Below, one piece after another: positions 31,614-42,123 of a stretch of 45,056 nt of DNA. The number at the start of each line of letters is the position of its first letter. Position 1 is the stretch's first letter. Origin of the DNA: Ichthyosporea sp. XGB-2017a (taxonomy: Eukaryota; Opisthokonta; Ichthyosporea); assembly GCA_002811675.1 (NCBI GenBank), contig PDIM01010330.1, positions 1 to 45,056 on the forward strand, read 5' to 3'. The position numbers and the translations under genes were made by a program. A model generated the notes under the pieces. It saw only the letters and a list, made by a program, of their open reading frames with translations, was not told the origin of the DNA and did no database searches.

Positions 31614-33283
31614 ATGAGTGTCTCAACGGATAGTCTGACAGCAGAGATCGTCAGGCAGTTCTCCCGGCAAAGTCGGGCTCGAAGCAGGAAGGGAGCAATA
31701 GTGGACTTTGACTTTGATAAAAAGATTCAAGAGCGACTGCTTCGAGTAGAGGCTACTGAGATGGATCCTCTTGAGAAATTATTTGATAGTATGGATTTGC
31801 GGAGGGAATCTAGCCTACTATCCTTTGACAATAATCTCGCGAATCGAAAAAGCAAAAAGGGGCAAAAAAATTGCCCATCTAACAATAAGATATACACTTT
31901 GCAATCACAACCGCTTGATCCTATTGCAAAAAGACGCCTCAATTCCGACTCAAACAGTCGTTCAAGCTCCAAGATTTCAAGAAAAAGTACAGAGGAGCTT
32001 GATCAGCTGCATCTTCTGCAAAGTTACGAGCGATCGATTGGACAGGCATACGAGGGATTCACGGGGAGATTTGTGAATAAGAAAAAGAGGGAGGATTTGC
32101 GTAAAATGAAAAGACTCAGCAATATTTTCTCCAGCAAAGCAGATACAAAAAGTGGGAGGGCAACAGAGAATGTGATTGATCACGAAAAGTTTATTGAACA
32201 ATATGTAAATGGGGGTTTGCTCCAAAGCGAGAATAAGGATAGAGGAATTGCTCTGCAGCGTAAGTATAACTAAAATATAAAGAAGTGAAGTGAAGTGAAG
32301 TGAAGTGAAAGAGTTTTATTGTGAACTTTAGACCTTGAACTTATCAAAATTTTCTACTGTAATTTGCCATTGCTGTAGCCAATAGTTGCAGCAAAGAAGT
32401 AAAGAAAACTTATGGGGTGAAGATGTTAAAGGATGATGGTAAGGATTCTTCACGCGCTCGAGAAGGAAGCTTTGTTGAGTATGTCAAAGAAAAGAAAAAG
32501 AATGCAAATGTAAAGGGGAAAGCTAATATCGAGGGGCATTTTATTGCTCCTACGGGAAAGAATGTTAAAAAGAGCAAGGACGAAAAAGAAAAGCCAAAGA
32601 CATCAACCTACTTTGACCATCAGCCTGAATTGGGAAAGGATGATTACAAAAGCTTCAGGGCATTTCGAAGAGCAAGAAATTCTGATATCTACACACTCAA
32701 TGAGTTCACCTCTGCCCAAGTAGACAAGCAATCTGGAAATGGTTCTCAAGGTGGAAAAAAGGTTTTAAAGGGGCCCAAAAGAATACAAAAAGAAAACACT
32801 TGCAATAACGAACAAAAAGAACACAGTTCTGGGCAGCGGCACAGAGCAAAGAAATTTCTAGGAAGTGTTCATAACGTGAAAGAAATACAGAAACATTTTT
32901 CCGAAAATCAGAAGAAATTTGTAGAGAGTCAAAAACGTTATCAGAAGCGCAGTTGCTTTACCTTTACTCAGGAGTCAAAACATTTGAACCCCAATTACTC
33001 AAATCCAGTAGATAGTATTTCTGGAATAAGTAGTAAAGAGAAAAAGAAGGACGTCCCGAAAAGTAAACGGCGCAGCAAACAAAATCTTACAATTATGGAT
33101 GCATGTAATACAATGAAAAAGCACAAAGGTTTGCTAGCTAATGGGAATAGCAGTAAGTCTCTGAAAGTGAATGTTTCTCAAGGAAATAATGCGATACATG
33201 TTCCTTCACAGAATGGTATAGAAAAGAAAAGCAAACGCCCTGTTCAATTGAATGCTTCGTTCTACAGTTCTATAAAGAACTAA
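31614..33283 (+). CDS. Uncharacterised basic protein
   Basis: Two exons, 31614-32259 and 32379-33283, about 516 aa. The 119-bp intron (GTAAGT...TGTAG) is chosen because it alone keeps the frame open into exon 2; the nearer TTGCAG acceptor is out of phase. I do not recognise the family. The protein is rich in Lys, Ser and Asn, with mostly disordered composition. A few likely helices are present (DSLTAEIVRQFSRQSRARSR, near the start; TEELDQLHLLQSYERSIGQA) and a Phe/Tyr/Arg patch (DDYKSFRAFRRARNSDIYTL). It has no signal peptide or membrane segment. Its stop lies 104 bp from that of the convergent CNBD gene. A nucleic-acid or microtubule interaction would suit the charge, but this is a guess. Confidence 0.65.
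32282..32309 (+). repeat. GAAGT microsatellite in an intron
   Basis: Five GAAGT units plus GAA, inside the intron of the 516-aa gene. Confidence 0.85.
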
Positions 33284-33387
33284 TTACTCTTCAGTTTCAC
33301 TATTTTCAAAATTATGTTTCGTTTCGTTGAAAGAATAAACTTCCTTTTAAGTTTAGCCTTGTATTTCCCGGAGTACATAGTTTATTT

Positions 33388-35510
33388 TTATCTCCGTATG
33401 CTATTGATTGAAAGTTTTGCATTCTTTCGATTTATGACATCTTTGACTACGTCTTCTTTAAACTTCATCCATTCTTGCTGCTTGCTCTGAATCAAAAATT
33501 TAGTATTTATCTCCATCTGACTGATATTTTTCCATTTGTCTTTTCGGGACTTTTTCCCGCGCTTGTTTCTATGTAGTACGTATTGAACGGTGCTATTATC
33601 TATCGCTTCAGGAACGACATGAGCGGGTATATGCCCTAGCGAAACAGTTGGAGTTTTTGCAATCACAGAGTACATCGCTGGAGTGCTTAACAAAGTACTG
33701 TGTTCCCCAAAATAATCAAACTGCCTTAACGTCCCCATTTCCACATAGTTGTGTTTTTTGTGCACGTTACCTTGCGAATTTTTTGTGCCCGACTCATTTC
33801 CTTCCGGATCATTAAAATTCATATCTTCGATAGCATCTGCTTTCCTCAACGCAGAGCACTCGCCTTCCCGAACAAAGTATATCCCGTTAACAGGGTAACC
33901 CTGGTCAAGGAGCATCGTCCCCGCCTCTACAGTTTCCCATTTAGTCAAGTCTGCGAGTCTGTTGACCTGAGTTGACGTACAAAATAAAAGTATGTGAGTA
34001 TTTTTGGTCCTGAAAAAGAGCAAATCACAGCTCTCTTCGTTCTCTATCAGAAGGCACTTACCTGTGAGGTTGCCCATTTCTTGAACGGTTTGCACTTTGA
34101 CAAAAAGGCCACTTTACTCTCAATATCTTTCACATGAGCCTGTCGAATGGCGCGGTCATATTCTGACTTTTTAATAAGAACACACTCACAAAAACCCGCA
34201 AATGTATCGTCCACTTTAAGGGTGAAGTTAGTACATCGGCGCTCATAGTGAGCAAGCAATTCATTTTTAGTTAGTTTGACTCTATCATCAAACTTTGATG
34301 TCCCTAAGCCGGCGAAAGATACTACACCGGTATCTCCAAAATGCTCGAATTCCTCTAAGATTTGTTTGGTGTACACAGTTTTCTTCTGGAATTCATATTC
34401 TGAATCGTCTTCATTCACATTCTCATCCGCTGAGTCTGCTTGAGAGTGCTCTTCATCTTCCCCTTCATTTTCCCCTTTCGACACTTTTTGGGCCTTGAGT
34501 ACCCTTTCCTCCACAGTTTCTTCTATTATCAATTTGACTTGCCCACGAACTATGATATGCAGAGGAGGAATTATGTCCCCATATTCACACAAACTTTGCC
34601 CCTTTTCGTATCGCACATAACTCATAACGGTACACAGTTCTCGTAGGACAATATCGGGAAGCTTACTGAAAGCTTTAAATTTCCTACAAATTTCGAACAC
34701 CATTTGATCATCAGAATATGTTCTATTGACAGGGGGTTTGCTTAACTTCTCTTTAAGGGTGCATTTTTTATGATCCAGGGACCGCTGATATGTGTGGCCA
34801 AGGCCTGGAAGTTCTTGGATTTCCTGCTTTTGCATTGGACAACTCAAGTAACCCCGTCCGAAACGTCCATTTGAGCTGATAAAATGGGCCTTTCCGGGCG
34901 CCTTCCATGGAATCATTTGATTTTCTTTTCGCCAATCCTGTTTGCTCAGAAAAGCATACTTTGAAGACTTATGAACATCTTCGTTGATCTTTTCAAGGGC
35001 CTGTTTACTCTTCCCTGACACATCTGACACTCGAAAATCAAGTTTGGGCTCCAAATCCGCAACATTGACTTTGGTAATTGCTGACAATGTTATATTCTTC
35101 TGTTGCAAGTTTCTGTTTTCCTCTTCCTTATGGTACTTTCCGGGGGTAGCATCATAACGTGAGAGCCATTTGTTCGACTGAATAAGCGCTAATGTTGGTT
35201 TTTTACCCTGCTTCGGAGCCTCCCGAGGCCCCTTTTTCTTTAAAATGTTTTGATAGTTCCCCATAAAGAAGTTATGAGCTTCATCTTCATCAGTCGCCAT
35301 TTCTTTGCTATTGCTGCTCTTAGAGTTGCTTTCATGCAGTTCCCTTCTCAGGCGCATCGTGTCTACCTTATCAATGAGATTATTCAATGCATCGTAGTCT
35401 ATGGTGCTGTTTTTCTCTAGGTTTTTGATTATCCCCACACTTGTTCTGCTCAGCTTGTCGAGCTCGCGGATCAGCTCCTCGGTGCCTTTTGGCTTTGGAC
35501 TCTCCTCCAT
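33388..35510 (-). CDS. Protein with two cyclic-nucleotide-binding-like domains
   Basis: Two exons on the minus strand, 34062-35510 and 33388-33966, about 675 aa; phase-0 join across a 95-bp intron. The first 265 residues are charged and unassigned. A CNBD-type beta roll follows (about 270-460): FSKLPDIVLRELCTVMSY, YEKGQSLCEYGDIIPPLHIIV, with an acidic insertion of about 35 residues. A second roll (about 465-620) has FKKWATSQVNRLADLTKWE, QGYPVNGIYFVREGE and FGEHSTLL. The Arg of the usual phosphate-binding cassette (GE..L...RAA) is not visible in either roll, so cyclic nucleotide binding is doubtful. No channel or kinase domain is attached. It resembles orphan CNBD proteins of ciliated cells more than PKA regulatory subunits. 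Confidence 0.8.
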
Positions 35511-36081
35511 GATGAATCAAAGAAAGTAAGGTACAGTAATGGTCTATTTAAACTTATTTAAACTCACCAAAAGGAAAAAGATCAAGCTTTTAAAGGAAAA
35601 AGAAACGAAAATAAAAAAAAAGAAAGTCTAAATAAACAAAAACTTTTTGAAAAATATTTTCTTTGGCTTTTTTTTTCTTTGTGCCAGAATCTTTTTTTTT
35701 CTTCGGACCCCTCTTTTATTTCCAAAGCCTCTTCATTCTTTACCCTCCCCTCTCTCCTCTCTCACAACACACACTTGTGTTGGTTTGTACATGTACTGTA
35801 AGAAGTATTTTTCCAAAGAAAAGTACACTCTCTGTTTAACTAGCTTTTCCTTTTTTCTCCCTCTTCGTCCCACGGGAGCTAAAAGAAAGGAGTCAGAGTT
35901 CGTCTTTGGCTCGTTAGAGTCTTTATTGATGCATTGATTCACGTTGTGCGTCGCTACACATCCGTCTTTCAGTTGGTGCTCTGGTAAATAATTAATTTTA
36001 GTGTGTGTGCGTGTGTGCTTTTTTCTTTTGTTTCCGAACATTTTCCTACAACAAGAAGCCAATCGAATCCTTTACCATTTT
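35511..36081. promoter_or_regulatory. Intergenic region between two minus-strand genes
   Basis: 571 bp holding the 3' end of the acidic-protein gene (an AATAAA on the minus strand at 35922-35927) and the promoter of the CNBD gene, with T/C-rich and A-rich tracts at 35580-35760. Nothing else recognised. Confidence 0.35.
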
Positions 36082-37636
36082 TTAGTGCCGAGGCGTAGTG
36101 GACCAATTTTCACCATCGAATTGAAAAGGCGCCCGTTTGGTCGGGCTTCGTGTCTGAGAATGCTCAAAACTGGAAGGTCTGTTGCTCTTTGATTCGTTAG
36201 AATCTTTACCAAGGACGTGTCGGATGGGTGAAAACTCTTCAGTTGAATCCATAAAGGCGTTATCAGAATCAGAGCTAGCCCCTTCCTTGTTTTCGTCATC
36301 CTCATAGAAATCAGCGAAACTATTATCGTCATCGTCATTTGCTTCCTTAAACTTACTCAGAAGATTTAGCCCACCTGTGGCATTTTCTGTTGGTCCCGAC
36401 GAGAAGCTCAAATTTACATTCCCACTCCCTATGTCACCTTCACAGGAGGAGTTCCCGTTAAGTTTTTCATTCAATTCATTCTCGAAATCACCAAATTCCT
36501 CATCTTCGTCCTCTTGAAATTGTTGAAGTTTAGCAGACACAACAGGACTATTTTTCTCCTCCTTCTTCTGTCCACCTGAGCATTGACGATCCCCCCCATC
36601 CACATCCGGTCTTGCGGAAACCTCATCTGCGACCTTCATATTCTGCAATTCCATTACTCGCCTTTCTAGAAATTCGATATACTGAACCTGCTTCACACAG
36701 TACGCCGCAAAGTTTTTCTTAAGCTCTGATATTTCCGATCCTTCCGTCCCTGCCCTATTTACCCCCGACCCCTTCTTTTGCGCGTCCACCCAATTTCCAC
36801 ACTCCCTATTGTGCATTTCCGCGGCCTTATTCCACAATTCTTTGTCACGCTTATTTAGTTGGAACACCACATCATCACCAACGTTCGTCGACTCTTTATC
36901 CTTAGCACTATCCAAATCTTCACCATCGTCGCTATCCATGAACAAATCTATGTCGTCGTTATTGCCCACCCATCTCTGCGTTTGGGCATCAAACGTCATA
37001 TTCCCCGAAATATTCTCAACTGGCTCCACGCCCTCCGCAGCCTTTTTCTTTTGCACTTGATCATCATTGCTATCACCAGGAATTGCAAAAACTATTTTCC
37101 TCGGCCCCCTTTTTGAATCTTTCTTTTTTAAGCTCGACGTCTTCACCTCATTTTTGGTATTGTTCGAATCCGTAGTCATAGTTGGAGATTCCGCGACAGC
37201 GTTTAAAGAGCCATGAGGCTTCTTTTCAGGAGTGCCGTTACTTCTTTTTTCGTTCTGACACAAGTTTAAAGATCTTTGTACTGATTCTTCAATTTTCGCA
37301 ATCTTTCTCAAAGCGTCTTCTGCATCAAACTTCAAATCACTCGCTTTGGCCTAATAAAAGTATTACAAAGGGGAAACAAAAGATTGAGAGAAGAATAGCA
37401 TGGCACAAATTTAGAAGTTGAAAGTCAGTAATCCAAGTTTCTTTGAAAGCGATAACAACTCAATTAAGATTACAACATACAGGACTAACGGGGTCCCCAT
37501 ACTATACCTTGCTCGGCGGAGGATTAGCCAGTAGCGCGTTACTTAAAAGAACTCCATCCCCTCCCTTAAGAGATCTCCCTGCAGCCTCATCGTCGTCCTC
37601 CTCCCATAGCCACTTCTTCAGTGTGGAGAAGGCCAT
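36082..37636 (-). CDS. Acidic protein with possible clathrin-adaptor (gamma-ear) motifs
   Basis: Two exons on the minus strand, 37508-37636 and 36082-37350, about 465 aa, phase-0 join (GTATAG...TTAG, 157-bp intron). The N-terminus (MAFSTLKKWLWEEDDDEAAG) could form a short amphipathic helix. The rest is largely disordered and acidic, with one helical segment (LKKNFAAYCVKQVQYIEFLE, about 255-275). Two short motifs stand out: EEFGDFE (near 327) and SFADFYEDD (near 391). They fit the [FW][GA]x[FW] pattern that, flanked by acidic residues, binds AP-1 gamma-ear/GGA domains in aftiphilin, synergin and epsinR. That suggests a trafficking accessory protein, but short motifs arise by chance. It is head-to-head with SSNA1. 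Confidence 0.65.
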
Positions 37637-38196
37637 TTGACTCTTGGAACACAACCAGGATATGGAGACAACGCAAAGCAAAGACACAATCAAACAAAAA
37701 CGAGGTGTAGAAAGAGGGAATCACTCTATTGGAGCTTCATCAGTTTAATCAAACTCGCAAGTGGATAAATCAAAACCCTCAAAGTAGTGACAGACACCGA
37801 GCCCTGAAGAACAATAACAAAAGATTAAGATTCAGGAACTAAAGTGGAATTCACAGAAACAATAAACAAAATCCAAAAAAATAAAAATAAAAATAAACGA
37901 AGGAGCGGAAGAGCGGCCAGAATTTTTGTTCCCTGTTTTTTTTTGATCTCTCTGGTTCTTTTCAGGGAGCGGAAGTTGCGGAATTTGAATTTCTCTCTGG
38001 GTTTTCTATTTTTCTTTATTTTTTTTGTTTTTTTGTGTAGATTTTTGAGATTTTGTGTTTTAATTCTTAAAGGGAAGCAACTTGAGGGAGTTAAAGGATC
38101 AAGTAGTTTAGTGGAGAATAGTGCTTTCTGTTAATAACGCAAAGTGGGATTGATTAACTTATTTTATACACACACTGACACTCACACAACACAGCC
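37637..38196. promoter_or_regulatory. Divergent promoter between the acidic-protein gene and SSNA1
   Basis: 560 bp between divergent start codons, with T tracts near 37930-38035. No recognised motif. Confidence 0.4.
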
Positions 38197-38707
38197 ATGT
38201 CGAAACAGGGAGCGACTCTGCAAAGTTATAACAATGAGTTGGTTAAGTGTAAGTGGGAAAACGGCGGTGAACACTGAGCTGGAACTTGAGTTGTGTTGCT
38301 TAATTTATTCACAAGCTTAGAATGGTTCTGGGATCGGCGATGGTTGCTTGTGATGGAAGTTGAGTGAATATTTATTAATTTGAAGAAATTTTGATTTTGG
38401 TTGTATTTCATTAGGCATAGAAGATTTAAAGGAAAAGAGGGAGATTTTGAACAAATGTATTAAGAAAGAGGAGGAAGAGAAAGCGGCTGTGCAAAACGAA
38501 ATAAGAATGCTTAGTGAAAAGTTATCACATATTAATGAGAACTTAGCTAAGAAGATGACTGCTCGGAATGAGTATGACAAGACCATAAGTGAAACAGAGA
38601 ATGCGTATATGAAGATTTTGGAAAGTTCGCAAACATTACTACATGTTTTGAAGAGAGAAAAGTCTTCACTCGACAAGAGCGGCCATCCATCTACGTCTGC
38701 GCTCTGA
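38197..38707 (+). CDS. SSNA1: SSNA1 / NA14 / DIP13 microtubule-remodelling protein
   Basis: Two exons, 38197-38248 and 38415-38707, 114 aa. The join splits a Cys codon (T + GC) and gives [16 protein letters not shown], which matches human SSNA1 almost residue for residue. Other matches are [30 protein letters not shown] and [16 protein letters not shown]. The family is about 110-120 aa, so this is full length. SSNA1/DIP13 is a small coiled-coil protein of basal bodies, centrosomes and axonemes. It self-assembles into fibrils and can guide protofilaments into microtubule branches. The first exon is only 52 nt and is easy to miss; an antisense open frame covers the same stretch. Among the most conserved genes in the window. 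Confidence 0.95.
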
Positions 38708-39142
38708 ATTCTAGCAAACTTTATCAATAACCACTCTCTCCGTATCTAAATCTACTTTTTAAAAGAAAACACGAACTATGTTAGATCCTCTCTTTCAGCT
38801 GTTGCGGCTACGTCCTCTTTTGTCCCTCACTATCACGCATATGCTCCCAAGGCCTATGGTCGCGTTATATTACGGAATTTGACTACAGCAGAACTGACAA
38901 ATCTAATCTCGTTCAGGTGTTGGGGTTTCACTCGGAATCCCACCTCATGCTTTTGTATTTATTCCTCCTCAATGGTATTAGTTAATGTTTCCTGTAACAC
39001 CCCACTTCTATTTATTTGTGGGCGGGAAGAGTACTTGGCTGGTTAATAATAAAACTAAACAATGGGTAAGAAAAAGACTAAAGAGAAGTGGCTGCTGGTG
39101 AAAGTTGTTGATGGGTGATTCTTGGTGCATATAGGCAGCAAC
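38708..39142. other. Convergent intergenic region SSNA1 / POLA2
   Basis: 435 bp between two stop codons, so 3' UTRs only. A small hairpin (TGGGGTT with AATCCCA, near 38923-38944) and AATAAA near 39046 are visible. No RNA gene recognised. Confidence 0.35.
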
Positions 39143-41731
39143 TCATACTCTTACAAGGTCAACACGGGTTCTGCCGGGAACATTATGAGCAACAGGTTGA
39201 TCCCCTGTGGGAATTTCATTCCTACGTAATGGATAAACTGATATTCTAGCGTATGTGTTTCCACTTTGTCCTTTGCTTAGGAAACCAGGGTTAATGCAGA
39301 CTGTACCATTTACCCCCTTGATATACATTTTGGAATGTTAAATATAGATTTACAAGCAGAACAACAAAATACACGCGCAGTCTTACCTTGGCAAAACTAT
39401 TGAATGTTGATGAAAGGATCATAATGTCTGGAGTCACTGGAAGCTCAATAGAAGAATACTTGCTATATTCTATAGGACATCTTTCCGGACACAATGGATA
39501 GTAACTAAGAATTTCGAATAGCGGCCGAAGTTAATAAAGAAACAGCAAAACTTAAACTTTCATTCATCAAAACTCACCTTCTCTGCTCAAGCATATGCTT
39601 GCACAACCTTGAAAGTCTGTCTTGCTTCGGAGCATTAGGAATGCTTCTTGATATTTCTTGGGATCCTATATCAAACAAAGAATCAACACTCGAGACTCCG
39701 AAGACCACTTCATTAATACAAAATGTGCACGGATTGGAAAGGAAAGTGATCCTCTATAGAAAAGAATATGTCTGTTAGCAAAGACAAGCATAAAAACATT
39801 GCAAACAAAAGGCCCTCACATACTTCATGATTAAGATTGTAAAAACTCGATATAAGTGGCGACTGAGGAAAAACAGGGTCATGGAAAAAGTCTTTCACAG
39901 AAGGAATGATAACTATCTGAAGATGCGGTACTTTTTCAAGAGTATCGCATAACATCTGACAAACATACTGGGACAAGACCCCCTTCAAGTCAACGTCAAC
40001 TTCCCCCTTTGAAACAATATCATTATTTTCGTCCAAAATCGGTCCATTTAAGAGCAAAACACTTGGCTTTCCATCTTCGACAGCTCGCAAAAGATCTTTA
40101 AGTGGCAAAAATTCCAAATCGGCATTCAATGTGTAAGGTCCAGAAGCAGCAAAAACAGTCAAGGGAACCTTCTCGGGGTTTTCATTATCTATATCCATCC
40201 CGCTAGAGCTACTATAGTATGCTACCATTTCCGAAGCACGTGTTGTTTTATACGGTAACTGGACACCTTGAAAAAGTTTCTGTACCAAGATGGAATCACC
40301 TGTGGTATTTATACCCTCGGCTGCTATAATTTGACCAGGAAATAAAGAAAATGCGGCCATTTCACTCAGGTCAAGAATAACTCGAGCTCCATTTGATGTT
40401 TCAAGATCTCCTTCCAGCAGAACAGAGCGATCATTTAATTTTCCTTCACTATCACAGCAGATCCGTCCAACATATGTGGCCTTACTTTGCCTTGGAATGG
40501 CAAGTTCTGAAGCTTCTTCAAGCCCGTTCTTTCTCACAATACGCCCAGATAACTTGCGAATGCGCTCATCCAAAACTGTTTAGTCAAAAAAAAAAAAATT
40601 CAGCATTGCATTTTCCAAAAGCGAACTTACAGCACACTTTGAGCACAAACCTACCTTGCGCTTTTGTTGACAGCTTTTGGAACATATACTTGTATGATTC
40701 CATTTGGCATTGAGGGAGAACAGCCACCTCCACGCTCTTGTTCGATTTGATAGTGTCTCGTGCAGCGCCAAAGGGATCGGGCAAACTTTCATTGAATGAG
40801 GAGGAGATTGAGCCTGAATTTGTTCTCTTAGAAAATGGGGTCACAGGAAACTGAGTACCCAGGCGCCTGCATGCAAAAAAAACTTTAGCAACTTCACGCA
40901 TTCTCAAAAACCAACATTTCAATTGAAATACAACCGTATACCTACATTCTTGGATCAAATGATGAGGGAGTGAAAGGACTGGAACTGGCTATCTTTCCAG
41001 CAGAAGTCAGACGAGATTTTGTACTACCAGGGGTTGCATTTTCTCCCGCCCCCCTTTTCCGCGGAGTCTAAACAATAAAAATATTCATAATCAAAGGCAC
41101 ATCAGTCAGTATATGACAAGTCTGGTATATACGGTCTTTCCGCGAAAGAAAACACCTGGTAGAGAGCTGAAAATCCTTACCTCAAAACTGCCCGGTGCTC
41201 CGTTGGAAAGTCTAAACGCAAACAATTTAAGCCATTAGCATTATACCACTTTCTAGTTCTTAAAATCTAAAAAACACACGTACTTTGATATGCTATCGAT
41301 ATTAAACATAACAGGGGATCTATTTTCCTTCTGTTCCGCGACTCTTTGCGGTAAGTGAGGAGAAGGTTTGCTTTTGCCATACTTCTTCTCAACACGCAGG
41401 GCCTGTGCCTTAATTTGCTTCTTGAGTCGTTCTAAACTGATGGCATTCATTTCACAAGCATCTTCATCGTTCAAGGTGAAGGACTCCCATTTGGCAAGTA
41501 AATCCTCCGCGGTCAAGTTGAAGCTGACACATAGTTCAACACCTATTAACAACACAAAACAGCAAATCAACAATGAGATTAGCAAACCAAAAAAAAGTTA
41601 AAGGTTCTTCATTGAACTGAATTCAAATACTCTCTTCACTTACAAATTGATAAAAGATCTTTCTTGCTCTTTAGATCAACACCAATTGGAAGAAAATGCT
41701 CAATCAAGCTATTTTCAGTTTCGGCACTCAT
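39143..41731 (-). CDS. POLA2: DNA polymerase alpha subunit B (POLA2)
   Basis: Nine exons on the minus strand: 41644-41731, 41284-41542, 41181-41211, 40946-41067, 40655-40866, 39824-40575, 39578-39753, 39387-39504 and 39143-39316; about 643 aa, every join in phase. The protein is the regulatory subunit of the polymerase alpha-primase complex that starts replication. The N-terminal domain (CVELCVSFNLTAEDLL) is followed by a Ser/Thr/Pro linker (SPFTPSSFDP) and the OB-fold/phosphoesterase-like body (YVGRICCDSEGKLNDRS; DPVFPQSP; LSRLCKHMLEQRSYYPLCP; VCINPGFLSKG). The family's phosphoesterase fold is catalytically dead. The last exon start is fixed by matching FAK|GVNGTVCINPG to the human order. 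The third exon is only 31 nt. It is the most intron-rich gene here. Confidence 0.93.
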
Positions 41732-42123
41732 CTTCACCAAGGATAAATCTACGCTTGAGGCTGTATGCTACAATATTGCGATTCCCAGTTATATTCAACA
41801 CAATGACGCACACAAATGTATTTCCTACACCCAGTGTGGAAACAATGAAGATCCTTTGACGACTCAGATCAAGAAAAAAAAAACAAAAAAAAAGTATGAA
41901 AGAAATCAACAACAACAACAAAAAAAAGAAAAAAGGAAAAATACAAAATACAAAATGCGAAACAGAAACACACAAAAATTCCGAGCAAAAAAAAAACAGA
42001 AAAAAAATGGCGCGAAAAAGTTTTTTTCCCAAAGGGTGTTTGTTTTTTTTTTCATTGGCTTTCTTTGATTTTGATTTTTTTTAACTTTGTAATGGAATTT
42101 GTTTGTGTGGTGATTTGAGCGAA
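41732..42123. promoter_or_regulatory. Divergent promoter POLA2 / TBC1D20 with E2F-like site
   Basis: 392 bp between divergent starts. The A-rich centre (41870-42010) is followed by a 76-bp block that is repeated at the right edge of the window and holds TGGCGCGAAAAA, whose complement TTTTTCGCGCCA fits E2F/DP sites. POLA2 is a classic E2F target in animals and plants, so the site is plausible for this gene. Confidence 0.5.
41987..42062 (+). repeat. Dispersed 76-bp perfect repeat, copy A
   Basis: Identical to 44962-45037, including the lengths of the internal homopolymers (8 A, 7 T, 10 T). It ends 61 bp before the TBC1D20 start. Confidence 0.9.

Noticed and set aside
38226-38727. Minus-strand open frames over SSNA1
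   Set aside because: Antisense shadow; the plus strand matches SSNA1 nearly end to end.
41664-42084. Lys/Asn/Gln-rich open frames in the POLA2/TBC1D20 promoter
   Set aside because: Pure low-complexity translation of A-rich DNA overlapping the first POLA2 exon on the other strand.
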